From: Cercis canadensis
Taxonomy: Eukaryota; Streptophyta; Magnoliopsida; Fabales; Fabaceae
Assembly (NCBI GenBank): GCA_003255065.1
Contig: QAOA01007909.1
Location: 3,339-67,338, forward strand
DNA: 64,000 bases
Reading direction: 5' to 3'
Positions 10,503 through 21,249 of the stretch are shown piece by piece. A model generated the notes under the pieces. It saw only the letters and a program-made list of their open reading frames with translations. It did not search any database and had not been told where the DNA came from. Within the stretch, counting starts at the first letter, position 1; every line of letters starts with the position of its first letter. The position numbers were made by a program, and so were the translations under genes.

Positions 10503-11327
10503 AATTTTAAATTCAAAATTAGATCCCATAATAAAGAGGGATAAGTATTGCCAATTCATCAATTTATTTTGTTCCATTTTCAAAAAATAAGACATGTAAC
10601 AATGGGACCAAAAAATATGCAATCAATTTTATAAAAATATGAAAAACGTTCTCACCTAAAATATTCAGCAAGCCATCAAACCCTAGTGTTCCCTGAATGC
10701 TGCCATGTTAGGCAACTTACTTGACAAAACCTTACCCACCAAAAAACATTCAAAACTCTCATATACCTCTTTTTCTCTCATTTATTACTCATTTTTTATG
10801 TTGTATTAATTTAGATATCTTGATAAGATGCTAAATTATATAGGTTACAATATACCAAAAGATTTAACTTTAATTCTTGATGAAATCAATTGACGTGTGG
10901 GAATATTTTCTCTGTCTCTTATTTTTTTATTTGCTTTTGTCATACTTATTTAGATCTTTTCCATATTTAATTTGCAATCAATTAAAAAGAAAAAAAATAT
11001 ATATTACACTTAAAATTTTCTCTTGTTGGGTTTTAATTTTATCTATTTTTATCTTTTATATCAAATACTATTATTTTGTTTGCGCATAGCGAAATGGGAG
11101 AGACTTCTATTATAATAAGGAATCCTAATAGGAATAGCCAACAAATCCTTATGGGGAGAGGAATACAATCCTAATCCACCTTATTACAAGATATCCTTAA
11201 ACCCAAACAAGTAAACATGAATTCCCCCAAATACAAACTCTAGATTCCAAATCATAAAGAACATAAATAAAACATGAATTAACATTGATTTCATATTCCC
11301 ATACTGCATTATGAAAGTTCATATAAG
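10503..11327. other. AT-rich intergenic region downstream of OMT
   Basis: No gene or repeat is recognised. It lies 3' of the OMT stop codon and should contain the OMT 3' UTR, but no single poly(A) signal stands out. Confidence 0.5.
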
Positions 11328-12937
11328 TTATTTGTGGAATTCCATGACTCCCAAAACAGAGTAAGCACGACAAACAACTTGGAAACTAGAAAATCCAGAA
11401 GATTTGCACAAAGCCTCAAATTCTTTCTCGGTTCTTTCCCTTGCACCAACCAGATTAAACATCAAGTTGTCAAGAGAAGAAGCATACTGAGCAGCTGTGG
11501 TTGTTTCAGGCACTTCGGACATTATCATGTCAATCAAAATCACTTTTCCATTTCGTGGAAGCACTTTATGGCAATTCTTCAGAAGTACAAGACATTTTTC
11601 ATCATCCCAATCATGGCAAACAGACTACAAAACATAGCCAATTGGAGATTTATTGTTCACTGAGCATATATATATCCTCTTAGATCATTAGAATTCTTTC
11701 ATAGTTTTATGATCAAAAGTGTAGACAACTAACCTTCATTATTATGGCATCACCCTTTGGAACACTTTTAAACATATCTCCTTTGACATGCTCTAATCCT
11801 TCATACAACCAAAAAAGGAATTGGTTTAGCATGAAAGGTCATCAGTAGTTTGTTTTCCTATATAAATTGAACAAAATCTGTTTAAATTTTTTTCCATACA
11901 TGCATGTAAAGAAATTAAAGCCAAAACCAAATTTTAAATTGAGTATCTAACATTCTAAAATTTTAAAGAGGATAAAATAGAGAGTTTGTAAAATACTAGG
12001 ATATGATGGAGCATCTCGTATCACTTGAGGCAAATCGAAGTTAATACCCTTTATTGAAGGATATTTGGAGACAACCATTTTGAGGCTTAGCCCAATACCA
12101 CCTCCTACATCAACCAACGTTGAAATTCCCTCAAATCCTTTGTAAATTTGAAGAATTTTCTTCATGTTTACACTGGACAAGTCAGCCATTGCGTTATTAA
12201 AGGCTTGGTTCAGTATTGGATCTGTTTCCATAAACTGGAACACGGACGTCCCATGAACCTTTTTGAATAAGTCAATGTCATCTTCAAGAATTACTTCCTT
12301 GTAGTTTATTCTACTATTATAATTGATGGGAGAATCCAGAGATGAAGATATGATTTAGATACATGAAAACAAACAAAAACAGAAAGAAAGGTAAAATATG
12401 AGAATTCATTATGGAAACCTTTAATTACCAGCTGGACTACCACAAATAAATTAAAACCTTTTATTGCCTTGTGATAAAAATAATACATAAATTTGAATAA
12501 TGTAAAATAAAAACAAAAAACTTTAAAGTAATCTCTTACAGAACCATAGTACACATGTGTACATATGAGACCAAGGAGTGCCCATCATCATCACGAACAA
12601 AATATTTACCGGCCAGAGAGAGTTCATAAAGTCTCTTCATCGCACCGTCTTCCCCGGTGTGTGTGGAGCAAGTAAGAAGAGAGTGACTGGTAAAAAGATG
12701 AAGCATTCGCTCAAGCTTGTGAGGCAAACTAGGGTATTGATTTGGAAGCTGATAAGCAATTTCAGAGGGTGTCATGAATCCACCAAGTGGGTTTCCTCTA
12801 GCAATTATCTCAAACAAATTCAGCTCAATGGCAGCATTTAGAATTGCAGGCAAGACATTTGTAGTAGATACTTGCAAAGCAAGGAGGCAAGCTTCATCTT
12901 CAATTTCTTGAGTGGAGATTCTCCCATCAGAACTCAT
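11328..12937 (-). CDS. Caffeic acid O-methyltransferase-like enzyme, complete, four exons
   Basis: Exons are 12937-12540, 12310-11997, 11798-11734 and 11624-11328. All introns are GT-AG, phases agree, and the total is 1074 bases or 357 residues, the usual COMT-family length. Exon 1 holds the dimerisation domain ([28 protein letters not shown]). Exon 2 holds the SAM-binding motif [15 protein letters not shown] and [10 protein letters not shown]. Exon 4 starts [11 protein letters not shown] with the catalytic His-Asp and contains [13 protein letters not shown] and [16 protein letters not shown]. Class II plant OMTs move a methyl group from S-adenosylmethionine to a phenolic hydroxyl in the cytosol. 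The substrate (caffeate, flavonoid or other phenolic) cannot be told from sequence. No stops or frameshifts are seen. It is a member of a tandem pair with 1-291. Confidence 0.93.
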
Positions 12938-12983
12938 ATTTGTTTTGTTGTGTTTCTTATGTTTGCAGTTTTCAGAGTATGGA

Positions 12984-12990
12984 TTTTATA
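12984..12990 (-). promoter_or_regulatory. TATA box of OMT
   Basis: The reverse strand reads CCTATAAAATCC about 50 bases before the ATG, implying a short leader. In the left copy the same place (336-345) reads ACTATAATCC because the duplication breakpoint lies there. Confidence 0.6.
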
Positions 12991-13226
12991 GGCAGATCAT
13001 GAACAACACTTGCCGCATGCAAATTTTATAAAATGAGTAATTAAAGATTCATTTCGTTAGTCCTAGCTGGAAAGCTAGGGCACAGAAGATCGATTATTCT
13101 ATTTTGATTTTAACGGAGAAGTCATCTTTACTAGAGAACGCATATTGACTTTTTTATGTCAAAGTAGTATTCTAAATTATTTGAGAAAGAAACACGAATC
13201 ATTATAGGATTAGGAGGTTTAGGTAG

Positions 13227-16200
13227 GTGATATTATCTAATATACATTACAATAATGCCTGTTAAAAACTACCCCCACTTGTTTTTTCTTTGGTACAACA
13301 AAATTTAGAAGTTAGACAAGTTGTCCCCACTAGTTGTGTTACTCATTAGTCTATATAGAAAAGAAATTTAAATTTAAAGAAATTTGGTTTGTGTAGATCA
13401 AATTTAAATTTAACCCCAAGCTTCAACTCATACATTTTATTTTCTCCTCTAGATGTTACATAATGGGATAGTTTATCTCCTCCCAAAATCACACCTACTC
13501 AATTTTTATAAGATTTAAATACAAGACCTCCATGATGGAGTACATGGTATTTAACCATTAAGGTATTATGTTACATAATTCAAATTCTTACAAAGAAAAC
13601 CTTTTTTATTAGGGTTCAGTCCATTATTTAGAGAAAACTAGTATCATGTGCTCTCTACAATCTAAACATTAAGCTTACGAAATTGGGTAATTTACCCCTG
13701 TGCTCATAGGCCGACCTATGTATAATTTAGTATGGGCACTTGTCAACATTGAATTTTTCAATACTTATTTATATGTGACAGTATCTTTTATACATTGTCA
13801 TAATGCCTTTTAAAAACTGCCCCCACTACTTTTTTTTTGTACAACAAATTTTAAAAGTTAGATAAATTGTCCCCACTAGTTGTGGTACTCATTAGTCTGT
13901 ATAGAAAACAAACCTCAATTTAATGAAATTTAGTTTTTGTAGATAAAATTTAAACTTACCTCATGGCTTCAACTTATACTTTTTTATTTTCTTTATTAGA
14001 GGTTACATAACGGGGTAACTTGTCTCCACTAAAAATTACACCCACTAAGTTTTAATGAGATTTAAATACAAGGCTTCTATAATGGAGTACATAGTATTTA
14101 TTCACTAAGGTATTCTCTTAGAGACTTTAAAATTTATATTCTTGCAAAGAAAACCCCTTTTAGTAGACTTTCGTCCACTATTTAGATAAAACCAATATCA
14201 TATGCTCCATGCAATCTACTCATTATGGTTGTGAAATTGTGTAATTTACCCTTATGCTCATAGGCAGACCTATGTATTGTTTAGTATGGGCACATCCCAA
14301 CATTGAGTTTTTCAAAACTCTTTTATATCTTATATTATCTATTATGCCTTTTAAAAACTGCCCCCACTTGTTTTTTCTTTGGTACAACAAAATTTAAAAG
14401 TTAGATAAGTTGTCCCCACTTGTTGTGGTACTCATTAGTCTGTATAGAAAAGAAATTTAGTTTGTGTAGATAAAAATTAAACTTATCTTCAAACTTCAAC
14501 TCATACTCTTTTATTTTCTTCACTAGAGTTAACAAAACTGAATAGCTTATGTCCTGCCAAAATCCCACTCACTCAGTTTTCATGAGATTTAAATACAAGG
14601 CCTCCATGAGGAAGTACATAGTATTTAACCATTAAGGTATTCTGTTAGAGACTTCAAGTTCTTGCAAAGAAAACCCTTTTCTATTAGGGTTTCATCAACT
14701 ATTTAGATAAAACCAGTATCATGTGCTCTCTACAATTTACTCATTAAGGCTGTGAAATTGTTTAATTTACCCCTATGCTGATAGGAAGACCTATTTATAG
14801 TTTAGTATGGGAACTTGCCCACATTGAATTTTTCAAAATTCATTTATATGTGATATCAAGTATTATGCATTGCCATAATGCCTTTTAAAAACAGCCCCCA
14901 CTTTTTTTTTTTTCCCCTTTGGTACAACAAAATTCAAAAGTTAGATAAGTTGTCCCCACTAGTTGTGGTACTCATTTGTCTACATAGAACAAAAAAATTA
15001 AATTTAAAGAAATTTAGTTTGTGTAGATAATTTCTTCTTCATTAATGGTTACATAATGTGATAGCTTATTTCCTCCCAAATTCTCACCCACTCAGTTTTA
15101 ATGAGATTTAAATATAGGACCTTCATGATAGAGTACATATTATTTAACCATTAAGGTATTCTATTAGAGACTTCAAATTCTTAAAAAGAAAACCCCTTTT
15201 ATTAGGGTTTCGTCCACTATTTAGATAAAACTATTAGTTCCACAATTCTCTGTCCTAATTTTGATGATAACAAATGCTTTAATAACTTCTAATCTGCTGT
15301 GTGTTTGAGTATTGATCTAAGTGCAGGTTAGCAAAGTTATCTAAGAACTGGTTTTTCCAATTTATAAGAACCAGTTTGTAAGAACTAGTTTGGTCTGCAA
15401 AGACTAGTTCTTAATCTAGTTCTTCTCTTCTAGCTGCTGCAAAGTGTGCAATGCTTTCAGATTTCCATGTGCTTGTCAAAAGGTCACTTCAGGCTGATAT
15501 AACCATTTCCCTATGAAGAGTTGGTGGAGATCCACCTTTCAAGGGAAGTTAGTAAAAAGTAACCACTTTTATACTACAAGACAAGGAAAGATGAGTAGTG
15601 GAGTAAGATTAAGCCTTAGGTTGATAGTTGTACAAAGATCTAGGGTGGAAATGGTCCTTCACGTGCTTCCCTCCTTGTTATTGTGATTTCTGAGCTCTTT
15701 CTGAAAATAAGCATTTTCGAAAGAACCAGAGAGAAGGAAGAACAAAGGAAGTTTAGAGGGTGCTTCAGTAGCGTTTCTACTTGATCATTTTTGTATCGAT
15801 TAATCTCTTCCTCCATGTTGATTGAGTTGTAAAATCTGCTCTATTGAGAGAGAGTGCTTCAATGAAGCTCAATTCCTTTTTGAGTGTTTGAGAACTAAAG
15901 ATTTCAGTAGGAAATCTGTGAGAGAAACTTCTAGCTGTAATGTTAGAAGGAGAAAGTTTATGGTGAGCTTTTGTGTGAGAAACCATGCATGTAAGCTTGG
16001 AGAAGCTTGGACAACTAAACTCTATCCTTAGTGGAACCTCAAGAAATTGAGAGAGTGGATGTAGGCATTTTGGCCGAACCACTATAAATCTTGTGTCAAT
16101 CCTCTCTATTTCTTATCTAAATTTTCTATCTGCTTGTGCTTACAGAATGTGCTTATTGTTTGTGAGTTAGTTATGCTAGACTTTGTGGACTGATTTAATC

Positions 16201-17096
16201 TTGTATTAATCTTGTTTATGATCTGAGTTTCTCATTATGTTTATTCAGTTTTGGAACAAATCTTGATTCTGTAGATTAAGCTTTTGAAGTGTTTAGAACC
16301 TAGCTTATTCTCTTAGTTTCAAGTGTTTTGAACTATTATTTTCGAGAAACTCCTATTCACCCTCCTCTAAGAGTATTTCCTGTTACTTTCAAAAACTAGT
16401 ATCATGTTCTCTCTGCAATCTACCAATTAAGGTTGTGAAATTGGTTAATTTACCCCTTCGCTCATAGGCGGACCTATGTCTAGTTTAGTATGGGCACTTG
16501 CTGACATTGAATTTTTCAAAACTCTTTTATATGTGATATTATCTATTATACATTTCCATAATGCCTTTTAAAATCTGCACCCACTACTTTTTTCTTTGGT
16601 AAAACAAAATTTAGATGTTAGATAAGTTGTCGCCACTAGTTGTAGTACTCATTAGTCGGTATGGAAAATAAATTTAAATTTAAAGAATTTTTTTTTTTTT
16701 TAGATAAAATTTAAACTTACCCCCAAGCTTCAACTCATACCTTTTTATTTTCTTCACTAGATGTTACATAACGGGATAACTTATCTCTTCCCAAAATCCC
16801 ACCCACTCAGTTTTAATGAGATTTAAATGCAAGGCCTCCATAATGGAGTACATAGTATTTAACCATTAAGTATTGTATTGGAGCTTTTAAAATTTAAATT
16901 CTTGAAAAGAAAACCCTTTTTATTAGGGTTTCGTCCACTATTTAGATAAAACCTGCATCATGTGCTCTCAGCAATCTACTCATTAAGGTTGCAAAATTGT
17001 GTAAAATACCCGTATAACGCTTATAGGTAGACCTATGTATAATTTAGTAAGGGCAACTGCCCACATTTAATTTTTCAAAACCCTTTTTATGTGTTA
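13227..17096. repeat. Array of five ~540-bp tandem units, split by a solo LTR
   Basis: Five diverged units of about 520-550 bp follow one another; the landmark gttacataa recurs near 13455, 13996, 14527 (altered), 15048 and, after removal of the inserted LTR, 16765. Each unit has gcccccact, gttgtccccactag, gagatttaaatacaagg, attagggtttcgtccac and cctatgtataatttag. No open reading frame is present. The last unit runs straight into the FBD stop codon at 17097. A single unit occurs at 341-784. I do not recognise the family. Confidence 0.88.
15232..16391 (+). mobile_element. Solo LTR, 1.16 kb (copia-like), TSD AAAAC
   Basis: The element begins tattagttccac (TG mutated to TA) and ends gttactttca. 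The flanks 15227-15231 and 16392-16396 are both aaaac. Words ttttgatgataacaa, gtggatgtaggca and ggccgaaccactataaa link it to the LTR pieces at 2276 and 6094. It interrupts one unit of the 540-bp array. Open frames in it are not genes. Confidence 0.88.
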
Positions 17097-17539
17097 TTAT
17101 CTATTATACATTGGCAGCCTCTTAAGCACAGGTGATGCTCCTAAACGAATCCTAAGAAACTCCATCTCTGGCATTGTTCCATTAAAATCTTCCATTCTCA
17201 CCTCTACAAGTTGATCAAAACTAGTGTTTGGCAAGTCTTGAGTATACAAAAATTCTAAGAAACATTCAGCAGAGATATCTGATCCACACTCATGGTACAC
17301 CTGAAAATACAATATTAGAAACATTTAATACAAAAAATAAGATTGTGGAATTCTTTTACAAGAACAAAAGTTGTATGGTAATTCTGCAATACATAATAAT
17401 CTTTGTACAAGGCTGACCACAGTTTTTAGTTCCTGCAGGTTTGGGAAACTTCTCATCAAGCAAAGAGAACATGAGAACTCTTCGAATAAATCAAAATCTA
17501 CTTTTTCCATTGTAAGACATTTTAGGTGATCTAGTGGAG
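17097..17539 (-). pseudogene. F-box/FBD/LRR protein, C-terminal exons (right copy)
   Basis: Two exon-like pieces (17539-17418 and 17300-17097) match the left copy with a few changes (CGSD for CRSD; SFPN for SSPN). The FBD words MEDFNGTMPEMEFLRI and LGASPVLKRL are present and the splice borders are kept. The F-box and earlier LRRs are missing, so it is a remnant. Its stop codon is the first base of the adjoining 540-bp repeat array. Confidence 0.75.
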
Positions 17540-18754
17540 CTGAAAGGCTTATAAAATGCAAGAATGGCATGCATGATATAGAAAAATATGTCAAACAAAA
17601 ATTTATTTAGTGTAGATTAATGTGACCGGTGATATTCTTGCTGTGTAGGTTGATTCATTTACATTTTGTTGTTGATTCTAACTATTGTCTATTTCATTGC
17701 ATTCACTTTTATTATTAATAAAAACCAGAACTTTAAACAAGAAATCATTTGGATCAATTTAAATTGTAGCCACTAATATGGATTTAATTAGGAATATAAA
17801 TAGATAAATGGCATAATTTAAAATCAGATAGTTGTGTGAAAAAAAAAAAAGGAAGTGGTTTCATAATTTGATGGAGAAATGTTACTCATACATCACAATT
17901 CTATTCTATATCATAGTTGGCCCTAATTGAATTTGGGTTGTTTTCAAAAAGTTTTGAGTGGGTCTACATAAATTTGTAATGTAGTTGGAAAATGTGGTGT
18001 ATGGTCTACATAAATTTGCAAAGTAGTTGGAAAGTGTGGTGTATGGTAACATTGCTCATGCGAACATTCTTGGCTATATTGTTATGTGGGAGGAGCAAAA
18101 ATAGAAAGCACCTTCCATTAGGAGGTCAGGGCAGAATAAACTCTTAATTTTAGTATCATCACGAAGATCTTGAAAAATAAAGTCACTCAATATGAGTCAC
18201 ATTCTCATATTGTTGACAAAACTTAGTTTAAAGAGGATCAAAGAAAATTATTAATATTTATTAATTGCTCTCACACATATTCAATTTTTCAATATCTTTG
18301 TGATGGTACAAAAATCAAAAACTTGTTCTGCTGGTTGAAAGTATTTTCTATTTTTACCCCTTAAAATAACAATGGTAGCCTAACATAACTCCAACTCATT
18401 TGATATAGTAAAAGAGAGGTACTTTTAAAAAATCAAATTAAAAATAGTTAAAGAGGAGTGTAAATAGACAAAAAGAAGTATCAATCGCCTCACTCGAGAG
18501 GACCTGACTTACAATATTTGCATACTTGGGACATTAATTGTACACACAAGGTGTAAACTATTCTTCTCCAAAATGAAACTAAAATGTAACATCAGCCATA
18601 GGAAAAAGTTCAACAAGACTTGGGTGTGACTTTTGGATGCTCAATCATCACTAGCAGAACCTCTTCGAATAATTATTTCTACTTTTGGTGAAGCTCTTCG
18701 AAATCAAGCTAATTCTATTAGAAACCTGTCTTCCTGCTTGACATCGTTTCTTGT
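17540..18754. other. Non-coding stretch, duplicated, with 210-bp extra segment
   Basis: Counterpart of 1228-2224. About 210 bases near 18236-18445 are absent from the left copy. The short words aaagagg and aaaatag at its borders suggest a deletion in the left copy through microhomology. No gene is seen. Confidence 0.6.
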
Positions 18755-18802
18755 ATAAATTCACAGCCTTTGAAGCACATGTGATGCTCCTAAAAGAATC
18801 CT
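18755..18802 (-). pseudogene. Second FBD-domain tail fragment (right copy)
   Basis: Identical in kind to 2225-2271: LRILLGASHVLQRL and then a stop, cut by an LTR start at 18807. Confidence 0.6.
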
Positions 18803-18806
18803 AAGA

Positions 18807-19405
18807 TGTTAGCCCCACAAGTCTTTGAACTTGTTTTGATGATAACAATAATGCCTTGTTATTTATTATATGTATTGTTTGTCTTGTTGCTATTAATCTG
18901 TGTTGTGTTTATAAGTTGTTATCTAGAACATATTTGAAATGAAGTCCTGGTGAACTTGTTCTTAAAAACCAGTTCTTGCTTGTGTGATGAGCTTTGAATT
19001 TTGCTGTTGTAGAGAAAGCTTGTCGAGGACTCGTCAACCAAATTCAGCCTTTTACAATCTAACTAAGAGTTGTGCTAGTGAGTTTGGAAAGTTCTCTTTG
19101 AGTTGACTGATGTGTAGTTTCCTTTTCTCAAGGAACACTTCGCCTACTTTCTCTTATACAAGGAAAAATCTCTTTTCACAAAAGGACAAAAGGCCATGAT
19201 GCATGATGGGCCTTGTGTCAGCTAGAGGAAAACCTTCTCCTAGCCTTTTGTGAAGACCTCACGTGCACAAGAAAGAAGATAAAAGCAAGAAGACTTTCAA
19301 GGCTTCAGTTTTATGCATGAAGAGTAGAAAGAAGAAAAACATTTTAGTGAGAGAAAGAAGCCATAGTCTCACTACGTTTTGAAGGAAATTCACAAAGGCT
19401 CTGTG
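18807..19405 (+). mobile_element. LTR fragment, 5' part (right copy)
   Basis: Starts TGTTAGCCCCACAAG and matches 2276-2875. It is followed directly by the gypsy integrase remnant. Confidence 0.6.
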
Positions 19406-19411
19406 GTCACC

Positions 19412-20438
19412 ACATCGAAGCACGCTCACTAGCAGCCAGAGTCTTCCGAGCTGGTTACTAGTAGATGACCTTGCCAGCCAATGCCTTCGACCCCATGAAA
19501 AAGTGTGACAAGTGCCAAAAATTTGCCCACATTCACTTGGCACCATCCTCCGATCTTCACACGACGGTCAAGCCGTAGCCATTCTGCATATGGGGACTAG
19601 ACCTCCTAGGTCATTTTCCAGTAGCAGCCGGGCAAAAGAAATTTCTAATTGTTGCAATTGACTATTCTTCTAATTGGATTGAAGTCGAGCCCTTGGCTAC
19701 AATTATAGCAAAAAATGCTAAGAAATTTCTTCAAACTTTCATAATTTATAGGTTCAAAATCCTACATACAATAACAACAAATAAAGGGACCTAGTTCACA
19801 AACTCAAGGTTCCAAAAATTTTGTGTCAACCTACAGGTCAGGTTGAACTTCACCTTGGTTGAGCATCCCTAGGCAAATGGATAGGTCGAAGCAGTAAATT
19901 GAATAATACTAGAAGGGTTGAAAAAGAGGTTGGATCACACCAAAGACAAATAGACTAAAGAGCTCCCATGGGTACTATGACTTTACGAAACAACTCATCT
20001 GACCTCCACAGGTGATCACCTTATAAACTCACATATGGAGCTGAAGCAATGATACCGGTAGAAATCGGAGAACCAAGTTAGAGAATAAAACATTTTAATG
20101 CCGAGTAGAACCAAACAAAAAATGCATACAAGTTTAGAACTGCTAGAAAAAGAAAGAGAAAAGTCCAGACTCAAAATATTAGCCTACAAGCAAAGAATCA
20201 CAAGATACTACAACACTAAAGTCAAGCCTATAGAATTCTGACCAGGAAACCTTGTCCTCTGAAAAGCTAACATCACAAAAAAAAATACCTCAACGAAAGT
20301 AAGCTCGCCACAAACTGGGAAGGCCTATACCGAGTTCAGGAAGTGCTAGGAAAGAAGGCCTATAAACTTGTAACCATGGAAGGCCTTAAAGTCCCTAGAA
20401 CCTAGAATGTAACTAACCTCAAGATCTATGAAGAATAA
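19412..20438 (+). pseudogene. Ty3/gypsy integrase remnant (right copy)
   Basis: Same order of motifs as 2880-3903 (CDKCQKFAHIH, WGLDLLGHF, IDYSSNWIEVEPLA, ILEGLKKRLD), with additional stops. For example, the start of the FRPGNLVL block has become a stop (tctgaccagg near 20236), as has the PRTEN block (ccta near 20400). It is more decayed than the left copy. Confidence 0.85.
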
Positions 20439-20489
20439 TGCATTTCTAGTTACCGAAGAGTACAAATTCTGAGTTAAATTAAGAGCCAA

Positions 20490-20965
20490 TACCCTCGAAG
20501 GACCAATGTGCTTCAAGCTGGTAAAAATACCGAGCTGTATCAAGCGTTTGTAACCTCAATTATGAGTGCAAACACAAATGACCAATGTCCTTCAAGTAGG
20601 TAAATATATCGAATTGTATCAAGCATTTATAACCTTAACTATGAGTACAAACACTAAAAGGACCAATTTCCTTCAAGCTAGTAAAAATACCGAGTTGTAT
20701 TAAGTGTTTGTAACCTCATGTGCAAACACAAAAAGGACCAATGTCCTTCAAGCCGGTAAAATTGTCGAGCTATATCAAGTGTTTGCAACCTCAACTATGA
20801 GTGCAAACACAAAAGACCAATGTCCTTCAAGCCGGTAAAAATACCAAGCTATATCAAGTGTTTACAACCTCAATTATGAGTTCAAACATTAAAAGGACCA
20901 ATGTCCTTCAAGCCAGTGAAATATAGAGGTATATCAAGTGTTTGTAACATCAATTGAGTGCAAAC
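20490..20965 (+). repeat. ~80-bp tandem repeats (right copy)
   Basis: Same six monomers with the aaggaccaatgtcctt hairpin as at 3960-4440. Confidence 0.85.
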
Positions 20966-21249
20966 ACTAAATTAAATGACTATTACCGAGCTTAAAATTA
21001 ATAAGATTGTCTCCAGTTAAATTAACCTCGAGGCACAATTCGAACCTCCAGTTAAATTTCTCAATGTAGGCAAACTTATTACATTATACTTCGAGTTGAA
21101 ATCTAGAACACAAGATCTATAAAACTTATTACGTTTTGGTCTTATTTAAACTGCTTGGATAAAATCCTCTGATCGACTTGTTCTCTATCGTAAGGGAGAT
21201 GAAAATCATGTCTCCTTCAATGCATTCTCCACTACTTGCTTCAACTTTC

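Noticed and set aside
12578..12841. 87-codon forward frame (also 13-195)
   Set aside because: Antisense shadow of OMT exon 1.
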